The notes: generated from the letters alone by a model not told the origin. Shown: positions 8,251 to 17,766, numbered from the stretch's first letter. The stretch is 64,000 nucleotides of DNA from Bacteroidales bacterium (GCA_017630215.1 JAGBVR010000015.1:62001-126000), one strand, 5' to 3'. Program-made: numbers and translations.

Positions 8251-8934
8251 TTACAAAGACTGCACATCCACGACCGTCAGCACTGCTCCGCTTACCATGA
8301 ATTTCACATTCATCCCTGCGAAAGAAAGGCCGTAAACTCTTTCAGGGTCATCATGATACGAAGGACGTGGATCCAGTCTGAGTGTTTCCACCAAGGCCGG
8401 AATAACTGAAGTGTCCCCTATCTTTTCAGACAGCCCTGACGGAAAAACGACCTTAAGAGAACGTTCTTCGATGCTATCGACGTATCCACATACTGCGTGC
8501 TGGCGCGAATCTGCGTATCTTATATATGGTTTGATATCATAGATCGGAGTGCCGTCCATAAGATCCGCCCCTTTGACTGTAATGACAGGTCCGTCCGGAG
8601 TAAAAAGGTCAATACTGTCAATCTCTACACAGGAAAGCCCCAGCGGATTCGGTCTGAAGGGAGAACGTGTAGCGAATACTCCGAGGTGGGTGTTTCCTCC
8701 CAGACGTGGCGGTCTGACTGTTGGCTGCCAATCACGCGTGGTCCTGTTGGCTGAAAATTCCCATATCAGCCAGATATGGGAAAAGCCTTCAAGCCCGCGG
8801 ATGGCATCCGGATTACGGTATTGAGGTTCTAAAACAATCCTGCCTCTGAGTCCCTTGGCAAGACCACTCTGGCGAGGAATGCCGAATTTTTCGGGAAATT
8901 CGGTGTGTATATAGGCTATTGGTTTGATTTCCAT
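8251..8934 (-). CDS. trmO: tRNA (N6-threonylcarbamoyladenosine(37)-N6)-methyltransferase TrmO
   Basis: The 227-residue protein is of the TsaA/YaeB (TrmO) family, which methylates t6A37 of tRNA-Thr using S-adenosylmethionine. Signature stretches are IAYIHTEFPEKFGIPRQSGL at the start, GLEGFSHIWLIWEFS, VRPPRLGG, GVFATRSPFRPNPLGLSCVEI (the cofactor-binding heart of the family) and GTPIYDIKPYIRYAD. The length matches the bacterial enzymes with a C-terminal extension. It is followed 22 bases later by the FNT promoter region on the same strand and preceded by the deaminase gene, 56 bases away. The assignment is firm. Confidence 0.93.
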   Translation of the reverse strand: MEIKPIAYIHTEFPEKFGIPRQSGLAKGLRGRIVLEPQYRNPDAIRGLEGFSHIWLIWEFSANRTTRDWQPTVRPPRLGGNTHLGVFATRSPFRPNPLGLSCVEIDSIDLFTPDGPVITVKGADLMDGTPIYDIKPYIRYADSRQHAVCGYVDSIEERSLKVVFPSGLSEKIGDTSVIPALVETLRLDPRPSYHDDPERVYGLSFAGMNVKFMVSGAVLTVVDVQSL

Positions 8935-8990
8935 TGGGATACTATTCTGGCCCGTAGGATATATTCATGACGGGAAACACCCTGAATCGG

Positions 8991-9506
8991 CTAATATGCT
9001 GTCTTGTCTTCCTTCTCTGCCCATTTACGGAAGGCTCTGAGGGCGTCAGAACGCATGAAATGTTCGCATTTGATAGAACGCTCGTCGTAACTCAGTTCCA
9101 GCTGATCGTATATGAATGAGTCGTCGAAATCGATTGCCTTGGCGTCGTCCTTCGTATTGCCGTAGCAGATACGGCTGACTCCTGCCCAATACAGGGCACT
9201 CAGGCACATTGGACAAGGCTCGCAGGAACTGTAAACCGTACAGCCGGAGAGCTGGAACGTGCCGAGTTTCGCACAGGCATTGCGAATTGCCATCACCTCT
9301 GCGTGCGCTGTAGGATCGGAATTCGGAACAACACGATTCGTACCAGTGGCGATCACTTCCCCATTTCGGACAATGACCGCACCAAAAGGACCGCCACCAC
9401 TGTCAATGTTTTCCTCAGAAAGGTTGATGGCCATTTCCATAAATTTCGCATCCTCGGAGGTGAACTGCGTGCTCTCTTCAAGATATTTTTTAATCGGCTT
9501 TTCCAT
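8991..9506 (-). CDS. Nucleoside deaminase, guanine deaminase type
   Basis: The 171-residue protein belongs to the cytidine/deoxycytidylate deaminase fold. The zinc site is complete: HAEVMAIRNA (His and catalytic Glu) and SSCEPCPMCLSALYWAG (PCxxC). GGGPFGAVIVRNGEVIATGTN and the C-terminal KCEHFMRSDALRAFRKWAEK fit guanine deaminase (GuaD of Bacillus type) better than the tRNA adenosine deaminase TadA, because of the overall length and the domain-swapped-looking C-terminus with GNTKDDAKAIDFDDSFIYDQL. It would convert guanine to xanthine in purine salvage. TadA remains the alternative. Confidence 0.82.
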   Translation of the reverse strand: MEKPIKKYLEESTQFTSEDAKFMEMAINLSEENIDSGGGPFGAVIVRNGEVIATGTNRVVPNSDPTAHAEVMAIRNACAKLGTFQLSGCTVYSSCEPCPMCLSALYWAGVSRICYGNTKDDAKAIDFDDSFIYDQLELSYDERSIKCEHFMRSDALRAFRKWAEKEDKTAY

Positions 9507-9605
9507 TTTTCATGAGTATTTTAAGCAAAAATAATAATTTCCGCGGAAGTTCAGCATGCATTACAATTAATATACTTAACTTAGCATTGATAAACCAACA
9601 TTTTT

Positions 9606-11699
9606 ATGAAACTGTATAGAACTGCAATTCTGGCAATGGCCGCAGCAATTACCTGTTCTTGCGCAAGCGAGAAGACTTACAAGACAGATGAACTGGGAAT
9701 CCGGGTCACCCCATCTGAAAACCGCGAATATTCATATACTGATAAGAAAGCCGGCTACTGGTACGGTACAACTCACCAGGAAGACCTTCAATGGTATTCG
9801 GGATGGAACATGGCCAAGAAACGCATTCTGGCCGACTATACGGTTTCTGTAGATGGAGCCGCACTGGACAGAAGCGAAGCTGAATGTACCGTATATCCGG
9901 AGAGACTGGAGCGAAAATGGAACAATGCCATAGAAACATTCCGAATGATGGACGGCCTTCCTATTATCCATATCGCTGTCGATACGGATGCCGCTGAGAC
10001 TTCATTGACTCTTGACCGTTCTCTGATTACAGAGACCTACACCTTGAATGGCTACGAATTCTTCATTCCTGCAGAGGCACCAGACAAGCGCATAATGCTG
10101 GCCAGCGACGGAGCTAAAGGTTTTGTCCTTACCTATGGCTCCGAAGAATCAGAATGCATGGAACTCCTATCGGAATTCCTCGCCAACGCAGATGCACTCA
10201 TGATGTCAAGGAAGGACAGGATCAACTCACTCATTACCGAATACAATCCTGTGAAGTCGAATCTTCCAGAACTGGATAAAGCTCTGGACTGGATTACAAT
10301 CACAATGGACGAGCTTATCACAGAGCAGCAGGGAAACGGTATCTATGCAGGACTGCCATGGTTCAACGAATACTGGGGACGTGACATGTTCATCTCAATG
10401 CCAGGAGCATGCCTTGTGACCGGACAGTTCGATATAGCCAAGCAGATCCTGAAGGATTTCGTACAACTTCAGGATACAGATCCTACTTCAGAGACTTATG
10501 GACGTATTCCCAACAGAGCCAATCTGGAAGGTATTCTTTACAACACCACAGACGGTACCCCACGCTTGGTAATCGAAGCACTTGAACTTGCAGAATATTC
10601 CGGTGACACAGAATTTCTCCGCGAGCTTTATCCAGCTATCAAGATGAGCATTGACGCTTCTATCGCCAATTACACCGACCTGCACGGTTATCTCACTCAT
10701 GCTGATGCCGACACCTGGATGGATGTAAAACGCAACGGCATCCCCGGATCGCCGCGCGGCAACAGAGCCAATGACATTCAGGCGCTCTGGTACAAGCAGC
10801 TGGTAGCGGGAAGCAAGATTGCGGCAATGATGGACGACACTGGATCAGCCGAAGAGTGGAGCGGGATCGCACAGATTCTGGCCAGCCATTTCGAGAAAGA
10901 ATTCTGCGACAAGGAGAAGTCCCTGATATATGACCATCTTAACGCCGATGGAACGCCAGACCTTCAGTTCCGCCCTAACCAGCTTTACTGTTTCGAGCTC
11001 ATAAACGACTCTGAGTTCAAGCAGAGAGTAACCCGCAGGGTGTGGGAAGAACTCGTTTATCCTTGGGGCGTGGCTTCCCTCGCCCAGTGGGATCCTCAGT
11101 TCCATCCTCAGCACGAAAACTGGAACTATTATCACAAAGATGATGCATACCATAACGGAACCATCTGGCTCTGGAACAACGGAGAAGCCATGCAGAGGAT
11201 GATCGAATATGGTCAGAAGGAAGAAGCCTGGAAACTATTCAAGAACATGAACCGTCAGGCTCTCCACGAAGGAGCTGTCGGCAGCCTGAGCGAGAATGCC
11301 GACGCACATCCACGTGAAGGACAGAACTGGGTCAACCGTTCAGGCACCTTCCTTCAGGCATGGAGCAACGCCGAGCATCTGCGAGTATGGTACCAGTATT
11401 TCCTTGGTATTCGTCCGGATATGCTTAACGGCCGCATCATAATCGACCCTCAGCTTCCTGCTGAAATCACATCTCTGGATACGTCCGTAAAGATCGGTGG
11501 CGGAACACTGCATTACAAGTATTCAGACGGCCAGGTCAAGATTCGCCTCGAAGATATTGATGCAGAAGTGGTCATCCTTAGCGGACCGGCTGAAGAGATT
11601 GACCCTTACATATTCGAAGGTGTGGAATTCTGTCAGCCAGATCCGCTCGAAAGCTATCCTTGTTTCGCAACTTATTACGAAACCGCATTGACCTACTAA
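9606..11699 (+). CDS. Amylo-alpha-1,6-glucosidase-like (debranching enzyme) lipoprotein
   Basis: The 697-residue protein has a lipoprotein signal (LAMAAAITCSCAS) and then the two-domain layout of glycogen-debranching-enzyme relatives: an N-terminal beta-rich domain (residues 25-210) and a C-terminal (alpha/alpha)6 barrel. The barrel holds GIYAGLPWFNEYWGRDMFISMPG, RIPNRANLEGILYNTTDGTPR, TWMDVKRNGIPGSPRGN with AND-IQALWYKQL, and YHNGTIWLWNNGEAM, the blocks of amylo-alpha-1,6-glucosidases. The acidic residues expected for an inverting mechanism (WMD, NGTIW region) are present. Being lipid-anchored, it acts in the periplasm or at the surface, not on intracellular glycogen. Its stop overlaps that of the convergent acyl-CoA synthetase gene by 4 bases. 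Confidence 0.87.
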   Translation: MKLYRTAILAMAAAITCSCASEKTYKTDELGIRVTPSENREYSYTDKKAGYWYGTTHQEDLQWYSGWNMAKKRILADYTVSVDGAALDRSEAECTVYPERLERKWNNAIETFRMMDGLPIIHIAVDTDAAETSLTLDRSLITETYTLNGYEFFIPAEAPDKRIMLASDGAKGFVLTYGSEESECMELLSEFLANADALMMSRKDRINSLITEYNPVKSNLPELDKALDWITITMDELITEQQGNGIYAGLPWFNEYWGRDMFISMPGACLVTGQFDIAKQILKDFVQLQDTDPTSETYGRIPNRANLEGILYNTTDGTPRLVIEALELAEYSGDTEFLRELYPAIKMSIDASIANYTDLHGYLTHADADTWMDVKRNGIPGSPRGNRANDIQALWYKQLVAGSKIAAMMDDTGSAEEWSGIAQILASHFEKEFCDKEKSLIYDHLNADGTPDLQFRPNQLYCFELINDSEFKQRVTRRVWEELVYPWGVASLAQWDPQFHPQHENWNYYHKDDAYHNGTIWLWNNGEAMQRMIEYGQKEEAWKLFKNMNRQALHEGAVGSLSENADAHPREGQNWVNRSGTFLQAWSNAEHLRVWYQYFLGIRPDMLNGRIIIDPQLPAEITSLDTSVKIGGGTLHYKYSDGQVKIRLEDIDAEVVILSGPAEEIDPYIFEGVEFCQPDPLESYPCFATYYETALTY

Positions 11700-13423
11700 T
11701 CAATCGTCTTATCGATAGAGAAGCGTGTGATCTTACGGGAAGTGTTCTTCTGGAACTCTGTATCTCTAAGTTTCACGCGCTTCACTGATTTATATGAAGG
11801 CATGCGGGCATTCAGAAGCTTGACCTGTTCCTCGAAATATTTCTGCATATCTGTTATGCCTTTATCCTTGAGAAGTTCCGCGTCGGGGAAGATTTCAGCC
11901 ACGATTGTGATCTTATCTTTCTGGGCCTTACTTTCTCCGGCATAGACCACCACTTCACACACTCCTTCCACTTTCTGGAGGTCAGCTTCGATCTCTTCAG
12001 GATAGACATTCTTGCCATTTGAAAGGATGATCAAGTTTTTCTTGCGGCCGGTTATGTAGATCCAGCCTTCATCATCAAGCTTGCCGTAGTCACCCGTGTG
12101 AAAGAAGCCATCCTTATCGAATACTTCCGCAGTTGCTTCCGGATTGTTATAATAACCAAGCATTACATTCGGGCCTTTGACGCAAATTTCCCCCTCGCCG
12201 TTTTCGTCCGGATTGTCGATTTTTACGCGGCATGCAAGAATCGGAGTGCCGACGCTGCCCGGCTTGCGATACTTGTTACGATTGGCCGAAATCAGCGGAG
12301 AACATTCCGTGATGCCGTATCCGTTGAGAATAGTGATACCGAGCGAGTCGAAGGTACGGATGATTTCTTCGTCGAGTTTCGCACCTCCGCATATCACAAG
12401 TTCCAGCTTGCCTCCGAATGCGCTCAGGACGCTAGAGAAGAGCTGCTTTCTGAAGTCTATGCCGACTTTTCTGAGAGCATCGCTGACCTTCATCATCATT
12501 TTAAGAAGGCCTTCCTTGCCGGTCTTGCGCGCTGTTGTCCAGATCTTCCTGTTCATAACTTCAAGGAAGGCAGGAACCAGGATAAGATGGGTCGGCTGCT
12601 GTTCTCTTATTTCATCGCTGACGTGCTTCAGTCCACTGGAGATATAGACTTCACAGCCTTGAGAGAGATGCCCCACATAATTGACCGTAGATCCGAATGT
12701 ATGATGAGGCGGAAGAACATGAAGTGTCTTTCTGGTAATGTCGAAATTGTACATTCCGAGTGTCATATCCAGACCGATATTAGCCTGCGAAAGCATCACA
12801 CCCTTGCCTTTGCCTGTTGTGCCTGATGTGAAAACGATTGAAGCCAGCTTAGTGGTGTCGATCTTATAATCGTAGTAGGAATTATTGCCGTTTCTGTAGA
12901 GTTCTGCTCCCACGTTCTGAAGTCCGGCCAAGGTTTTCATGACTTTACATTCGGCCTGAAGCATATTTTCAGGCGCAATCGAAATCAGCATATCGACTGA
13001 CCTAAGACCTCCTTTCTGAAGGATTTCCTGGATTTTTGTCTCAGCTGTCTTTCCGTAGATTACGGCCTTACAGCTTGTAGTTGTAATGATTCCGTCAATA
13101 TCTTCTATCGGGAGTTCCTTGTCAACAGGCACGGTAACGGATCCGACCGCCATAACTGCGAAGAAGGAGCAGCACCATCCGTAAGAGTTTTCCCCGACAA
13201 TGGCAATCTTTTCTTCACGAAGTCCCTCTGCAACAAGAGCTGTTCCAAGATTTCTCACATCGTCTCTCCACCGGGTGAACGTAACTTTTTGTACTTCACG
13301 GTCAGAGTAATGATTTTTGTATGAGATAGCTATTCTATCTGGAAAATTCAGAGCTGCCTCCTCTACCAACGAACGCATGTCATCGATGAAGGTGGTCTTG
13401 TAAATTGGATAATTCTTATTCAT
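11696..13423 (-). CDS. Long-chain acyl-CoA synthetase (AMP-forming)
   Basis: The 575-residue AMP-binding enzyme activates a fatty acid to its acyl-CoA through an acyl-adenylate. The P-loop-like motif is SIVFTSGTTGKGKGVMLSQANI (near 195), the adenine-binding motif LNGYGITECSPLIS (near 375), the hinge region FFHTGDYGKLDDEGWIYITGRKKNLIILSNGKNVYPEEIE (near 445-485), and the C-terminal lysine lies in the KNTSRKITR block. The domain order and length fit FadD-like synthetases of Bacteroidota. There is no signal peptide, so it acts at the inner face of the membrane. A promoter box TATCTTTG lies at 13451-13458. Chain-length preference cannot be told. Confidence 0.92.
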   Translation of the reverse strand: MNKNYPIYKTTFIDDMRSLVEEAALNFPDRIAISYKNHYSDREVQKVTFTRWRDDVRNLGTALVAEGLREEKIAIVGENSYGWCCSFFAVMAVGSVTVPVDKELPIEDIDGIITTTSCKAVIYGKTAETKIQEILQKGGLRSVDMLISIAPENMLQAECKVMKTLAGLQNVGAELYRNGNNSYYDYKIDTTKLASIVFTSGTTGKGKGVMLSQANIGLDMTLGMYNFDITRKTLHVLPPHHTFGSTVNYVGHLSQGCEVYISSGLKHVSDEIREQQPTHLILVPAFLEVMNRKIWTTARKTGKEGLLKMMMKVSDALRKVGIDFRKQLFSSVLSAFGGKLELVICGGAKLDEEIIRTFDSLGITILNGYGITECSPLISANRNKYRKPGSVGTPILACRVKIDNPDENGEGEICVKGPNVMLGYYNNPEATAEVFDKDGFFHTGDYGKLDDEGWIYITGRKKNLIILSNGKNVYPEEIEADLQKVEGVCEVVVYAGESKAQKDKITIVAEIFPDAELLKDKGITDMQKYFEEQVKLLNARMPSYKSVKRVKLRDTEFQKNTSRKITRFSIDKTID

Positions 13424-13450
13424 TGTTTAGGTTTTTGTGCAATTATCTTT

Positions 13451-13458
13451 CAAAGATA
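13451..13458 (-). promoter_or_regulatory. -7 element of the acyl-CoA synthetase promoter
   Basis: TATCTTTG on the minus strand, 28 bases before the ATG at 13423, fits TAnnTTTG. Confidence 0.6.
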
Positions 13459-13638
13459 GTGAATTTATCTGGTAAATGAAATCATGACAGTCTTGAAAAA
13501 ACAGTAAGCTTGGAGAGCGGCATACTCAAAAGAAAATGATGCTACATTTAGTGCTACATCAAGCAAATATGCCACATAAGACATAAATCTAAACCCAAAT
13601 GTAGATACGTGCATTTAGAATGCTAGACATTATTTATA

Positions 13639-13646
13639 TAACTTTG
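13639..13646 (+). promoter_or_regulatory. -7 element of the promoter for the 13679 and 14585 genes
   Basis: TAACTTTG fits TAnnTTTG and lies 33 bases before the ATG at 13679. The gap 13459-13638 shows no other recognised element. Confidence 0.6.
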
Positions 13647-13678
13647 CGTTTATTCTTAACTATAATATAATTTAGAAA

Positions 13679-14572
13679 ATGAAGAAACTGTTATTACTTT
13701 CAGTCGTATCCATTGTCGTCGCCATTCTCGGTCCGACACTAGTTTATGCACAAGAGAATGAAAAGGTCGTAACTGGAAAAATCACCCTAATGTTACCTAC
13801 TTCAGTAGAGGTTCTGGATGAGTACTTATCCAGTCAGCTATACACCGGAGAGAGTGTTTTTTCCGGAATCAATCTCAGACTCGGGGCTTTATATCAAAAA
13901 CAAGAAAACCTTTCATGGGACCTTTATTATACCGGTTATAAGAGACCGGCCTGGAGAGAGAAATTCGGAAGCGGGCTGGAATCACTTAAAAATCCGGCCG
14001 GATCCCAGGTCCTCAAATACAATACGTACAATTTTGGTTACGGCACATACTACCATTGGCAGTTTGGAGAAAAGCTGATGCTTAAAACAGGAGGAATGTT
14101 CGATGTGTATGGCGCACAGAAAAACACCATCCCCGACGGTGTCAACAACAACATGAACATTGATGCTCAAATAATGCTCAAGGCACACGCCGCCATCAAA
14201 TACGGATGGGATTTCCGGAAATGGAGCCTGGACATCCGTGGCCTTATCAGTGTACCTGTGGTCGGAATTATCGCTGCAGACCATCCATCCGAACCTTCAC
14301 TAGCTGTAATAGCTAATAATCAGACTGTACTGGATCCAGCTTTCAGACATATCTTCCTGGCATCTTATCACAACTATATGTCATGGGACTATGAAGTGGG
14401 AGTAGATTTTGTATCAAAACCTTGTACTATCACATTGGGCTTTGGAAGCACGCGCAAATGGTGGAACATCTACGACCTTCAGAATATCCGCAAAATAAAC
14501 TACTTGACAGCGGGAGTATCATTTGACATAGTACCACGTAAAAAGTTCAAATCATCCAACATTAATTTTTAA
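13679..14572 (+). CDS. Putative outer-membrane protein, possibly DUF3316-like
   Basis: The 297-residue protein has a signal peptide (MKKLLLLSVVSIVVAILGPTLVYA, then QEN) and a body rich in alternating aromatic and polar strands, such as GINLRLGALYQKQENLSWDLYYTG, FGYGTYYHWQFGEKLMLKTGGMFDVYG, KWSLDIRGLISVPVVGI and YEVGVDFVSKPCTITLGFGS. This pattern suggests a small outer-membrane beta-barrel. It resembles Bacteroides DUF3316 proteins, but this is from memory of the family's look and is uncertain. The S41 lipoprotein gene follows after 12 bases, so the two form an operon ending at the terminator near 15.7 kb. Confidence 0.6.
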   Translation: MKKLLLLSVVSIVVAILGPTLVYAQENEKVVTGKITLMLPTSVEVLDEYLSSQLYTGESVFSGINLRLGALYQKQENLSWDLYYTGYKRPAWREKFGSGLESLKNPAGSQVLKYNTYNFGYGTYYHWQFGEKLMLKTGGMFDVYGAQKNTIPDGVNNNMNIDAQIMLKAHAAIKYGWDFRKWSLDIRGLISVPVVGIIAADHPSEPSLAVIANNQTVLDPAFRHIFLASYHNYMSWDYEVGVDFVSKPCTITLGFGSTRKWWNIYDLQNIRKINYLTAGVSFDIVPRKKFKSSNINF

Positions 14573-14584
14573 AGACACACAGAG

Positions 14585-15646
14585 ATGAAACGCATATTGA
14601 ATATCTTAACCGTCACTGCAGTACTCTTTGCCACTTCCTGCATGAAAAATGGCTATATAAAAGAAGTTGATTGTGATTTCAAGACCAATTATGAAGCTTT
14701 CTGGAATTATGTGAACGAGAATTATTGCTTTCTTGGAGACAACTACGGATATAGCAAGAATGTAGACTGGCATAGCGTATACGAAGAAATGATGCCGCTA
14801 GTGGAAAGTGCTCAGACAGAGGCAGAGCTGCTGGAGATAATGGGCAAGTCGATAGACTATCTTAAAGACGGACACGTCTGGCTGGATACAAAGTTCAAAC
14901 ATCGCGGATGTTACACTTTCTACATTGACGAAAATGGAGAAAGATATCCGGACAACTTTATCAAAGGAGTCGTTGAGGAGAAGTATCTGGACGAGGCTTT
15001 CAAAACCAGAAACGGTCATCGTTACGGTTTGATCACCAAAGGCAACAAAACGTTCTTCTACCTACACCACGCCGATTTTACCAAGAATCTCAACACTGAG
15101 GACATTGAGATGTTTCAACCACTTATAGCCAAGGCCGATGGTATCATATATGATATCAGAACCAATCTTGGCGGAAGTGCGCAGCTGGCAATGGAAATCA
15201 CCAAAAGATTTATTGAAGAGGAAACATTAGTAGGATATCAGATTGTAAAAAACAGCAAAGACTACAATGACTTCAGCGAACCTTCTCCAATGTACGTAGT
15301 ACCGCTGAATCCGAAAACTGAGAAAAACTGGGCGGATAAAAAGACTGCAGTGCTGACTAACAGGGATGTATACTCTACTGCCAATATGTTTGCCGCCTTC
15401 ATGAAAGTGGCGCCTAATGTTACCCTTATCGGCGGTAAGACCGGCGGTGGCGGCGGACAGCCATGCACATACTATCTGCCTAACGGATGGGCAGTCACTA
15501 TGAGTGCACAAAGACTGACCTTGGATGTGGACAAGAAACATATAGAGCCTGGCGTAGAACCGGACATCTATGTTACAATTACAGAAGAAGACATCATGAA
15601 CAAAGTCGACTCGATTCTCGAAAAGGCAATCGAAGTGCTGTCCTGA
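14585..15646 (+). CDS. S41 family peptidase-like lipoprotein
   Basis: The 353-residue protein has a lipobox (VLFATSCMK) and a tail-specific protease (S41) body. Its N-terminal helical cap ends in LKDGHVWLDTKF; the core holds GIIYDIRTNLGGSAQLAMEI (the strand before the oxyanion loop), NRDVYSTANMFAAFM (candidate catalytic Ser in YSTANM) and GGKTGGGGGQPCTYYLPNGW. In CtpA/Tsp enzymes the catalytic Lys lies in a GKG after the Gly-rich turn. Here that position reads GGG, so a Ser-Lys pair is not evident; many Bacteroidota S41 lipoproteins share this. It would act on periplasmic peptides, if active. There is no PDZ domain. Confidence 0.82.
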   Translation: MKRILNILTVTAVLFATSCMKNGYIKEVDCDFKTNYEAFWNYVNENYCFLGDNYGYSKNVDWHSVYEEMMPLVESAQTEAELLEIMGKSIDYLKDGHVWLDTKFKHRGCYTFYIDENGERYPDNFIKGVVEEKYLDEAFKTRNGHRYGLITKGNKTFFYLHHADFTKNLNTEDIEMFQPLIAKADGIIYDIRTNLGGSAQLAMEITKRFIEEETLVGYQIVKNSKDYNDFSEPSPMYVVPLNPKTEKNWADKKTAVLTNRDVYSTANMFAAFMKVAPNVTLIGGKTGGGGGQPCTYYLPNGWAVTMSAQRLTLDVDKKHIEPGVEPDIYVTITEEDIMNKVDSILEKAIEVLS

Positions 15647-15679
15647 CAGAATAAGCATAATATAACACTGACAAAAGGG

Positions 15680-15724
15680 ATCACCCAATATATCTTTCCA
15701 TATTTGGAAGATAATGGGTGATTT
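15680..15724 (+). terminator. Intrinsic terminator after the S41 lipoprotein gene
   Basis: An imperfect stem pairs ATCACCCA ... ATCTTTCC with GGAAGAT ... TGGGTGAT around a short A/T loop, followed by TTGCTTTATTTAT. It lies 34 bases after the stop at 15646. Confidence 0.75.
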
Positions 15725-15737
15725 GCTTTATTTATAG

Positions 15738-15896
15738 GGATCAGCTGCAAAAGTACAATGCATCGCTGACGATGATGAGAATATAGCGCTTATCAGAGAT
15801 CATTACAAGGTCAGGTCGCACAAGCGGGTTGTCAATGGCAAAGTTGTGAAAGTTCGCTCTCACTACAGACGCATTGGGGGATGCAGATTAGTGTAG
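15738..15896 (+). pseudogene. Headless coding remnant with basic, His-rich C-terminus
   Basis: Between a TAG stop and the TAG ending at 15896 lies an open frame of 52 codons without an ATG. It reads ...KVQCIADDDENIALIRDHYK, VRSHKRVVNGKVVKVRSH, then YRRIGGCRLV. The repeated VRSHKR / VRSHYRR and the composition look like real protein rather than chance, as in the basic tails of some phage or mobile-element proteins, but I cannot name the family. The 374-base gap 15647-16020 otherwise holds only the terminator before it and the promoter box after it. Confidence 0.35.
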
Positions 15897-15990
15897 ATTG
15901 AACTCGACCGCATCTTAGCAGTTCCTCTTCCCCTCGGTGTTTTATATGCAGGAGTGATGCTGGTAGTGGCGTTGTTCCTGCTTTTTGTTG

Positions 15991-15998
15991 TATATTTG
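15991..15998 (+). promoter_or_regulatory. -7 element of the TPR regulator gene (fixes the start)
   Basis: TATATTTG fits TAnnTTTG and lies 22 bases before the ATG at 16021. It overlaps the region between an upstream in-frame ATG (15985) and the real start, so the short N-terminal extension is rejected. Confidence 0.65.
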
Positions 15999-16020
15999 TC
16001 TGATTAACGGAGAGACTTCT

Positions 16021-17679
16021 ATGAAAATCAAGAATATACTGCTGATCATCACGGCAATGACGATAGTTTCCTGCAATGATGCGAGGAAGAGCGAGACCTA
16101 CAGGCTGCTGGAGGATGTAGAGAGTTATATGTGGGATAGACCTGATAGTGCTTTGCAAATTGTAACCAGCATTGATGAATCAGATCTGACAACCAAGGAA
16201 CTTAAGGCGAAACACGATCTCTTTAAGTGGTACCTTGTTATGAAAGCCACTAATGAAACACCAGAGGCAAGTCTATTACTCAGTGCGTATGACAGCATCA
16301 CATCAAAGGGACCGTCATCTGAAAGATTCCTTTCATATTTGTTCAAAGGGATTGATTACATGCTTTCGAAAGATTATGAAAGCGCGATGAAGGAATTAGT
16401 CAAAGCGGAAGAAGATTCAGAATACGCATCTACATATCTACTGGGAATATTGCATTCATATAAGGCGGTCATTCATAAGAGTTATTATGACTACCCGGCT
16501 ACTATATCCGAGAATATCCTTGCTTCTGAGAAATTCCTTGAGACAGGAAGTATGAGGCAATATATGATAATGATTGAAGATATATCGGACTGTTATATTA
16601 TGAATAATGATATAGAGAATGCTTCAAAGTATCTGGATATAGGTGAACAGTATATTCAACACGGAAATCCCCTCAACATTCATTACTTCTATATCAGCAA
16701 AGCCAAGGTAATTTCCCGTCGGGACGGTGTAGATGCATGTGCTGATTTTCTCGACCAATATCTCGAAGAAACCACTGAAGCCAGTTGGTTTCTCTGGAGG
16801 ATTATGGCAAATATGTATAACAGTGCGGGGAGATATGATAAAGCATTAGCTTGCATAGAAAAAGAAGCATTGTACAATGATATAACACGCGACCCCAATT
16901 ATTATGCAGTCCTGGCGATGGTCAAGAAGTCTCTGGAGGATTACAAAGGTTCGACAGAAGCATATGAGAGGGCAATGCATCTTGATGACTCTCTTGAGGT
17001 AATCAAGTTGAACAGTGACACAAAATTCATTGAGGAAAGATATGCCAATGCTGTAGCACAGATTCAGGCTGAGAAGACAAAGACCAAACTAATTCTGATT
17101 ATTCTGTTTTCGTTGATGGCTGCCGGTTTGACCATCTGGCGTATACGCATAAAGCTTCAGGAAAGGACAGCTGAAAAGAAACAGCTTGAGATCGAGAAGC
17201 AGAGATATGAAGCGATGTATTCGGATGCTGTAACAGAACGTAATGCCTTGACCAAGATGATCGAGGAGAACACCGTCAATGAAGGCACAAAGATCATCAT
17301 CGAAAGAAGACTTGAACTGCTCAACAAGGTCATCGTTTCATATATTACGGACACATCAGCCGCTAACAGGAAAGCAAATGAAGAGCTTGAAGCCTTGGTT
17401 TCTGACAGGGATATGTTCATCACTTCGACAAGAATGACGCTGGAATCGTCTCATCCGGCTTTCTTCAGATACCTTCGTGAAAAGGAACTTACAGATTGGG
17501 AGATCAATTATTGCTGTCTTTATCTGATAGGCCTGAAAGGAAAGGATATCGGAGAGTACATCAACTTGAAAAGACACTACACTTATGGCAGTGTAATCAG
17601 ACAGAAACTTGGACTGACAGAAAACGACACAAACCTGAGCATTCATCTGAAGAAGTTGCTTGAAAATCCTCGTGCGTGA
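16021..17679 (+). CDS. TPR-containing membrane-anchored regulator, Bacteroidota type
   Basis: From the ATG at 16021 the protein has 552 residues. It starts with a lipobox-like signal (LLIITAMTIVSCN). TPR-like helix pairs fill residues 25-340 (for example EYASTYLLGILHSYKAVIHK, YNSAGRYDKALACIEKEAL, VKKSLEDYKGSTEAYERAM). A membrane helix TKLILIILFSLMAAGLTIW lies at about 360, then a coiled coil (IKLQERTAEKKQLEIEKQRYEAMY...). The C-terminus (FFRYLREKELTDWEINYCCLYLIGLKGKDIGEYINLKRHYTY-GSVIRQKLGL) has the look of a LuxR-type DNA-binding helix-turn-helix. This layout is common in Bacteroides regulators near surface-protein loci. The topology, with a DNA-binding tail in the cytoplasm, is inferred. 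Confidence 0.75.
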   Translation: MKIKNILLIITAMTIVSCNDARKSETYRLLEDVESYMWDRPDSALQIVTSIDESDLTTKELKAKHDLFKWYLVMKATNETPEASLLLSAYDSITSKGPSSERFLSYLFKGIDYMLSKDYESAMKELVKAEEDSEYASTYLLGILHSYKAVIHKSYYDYPATISENILASEKFLETGSMRQYMIMIEDISDCYIMNNDIENASKYLDIGEQYIQHGNPLNIHYFYISKAKVISRRDGVDACADFLDQYLEETTEASWFLWRIMANMYNSAGRYDKALACIEKEALYNDITRDPNYYAVLAMVKKSLEDYKGSTEAYERAMHLDDSLEVIKLNSDTKFIEERYANAVAQIQAEKTKTKLILIILFSLMAAGLTIWRIRIKLQERTAEKKQLEIEKQRYEAMYSDAVTERNALTKMIEENTVNEGTKIIIERRLELLNKVIVSYITDTSAANRKANEELEALVSDRDMFITSTRMTLESSHPAFFRYLREKELTDWEINYCCLYLIGLKGKDIGEYINLKRHYTYGSVIRQKLGLTENDTNLSIHLKKLLENPRA

Positions 17680-17730
17680 AACTTTTTTGAAGCGCCGTCA
17701 AATTATTAAGATTTCTGTCAATTGAATATC

Positions 17731-17766
17731 AACGGATTGCACATAAAAAGATGCAGTCCGTTTTTA
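17731..17766 (+). terminator. Intrinsic terminator after the TPR regulator
   Basis: AACGGATTGCA pairs with TGCAGTCCGTT (11 base pairs, one G-U) around a 10-base A-rich loop, followed by TTTTTATATG. Confidence 0.88.

Noticed and set aside
12098..12826. A 242-codon open frame on the plus strand
   Set aside because: It is the opposite strand of the acyl-CoA synthetase gene, with no supporting start signal.
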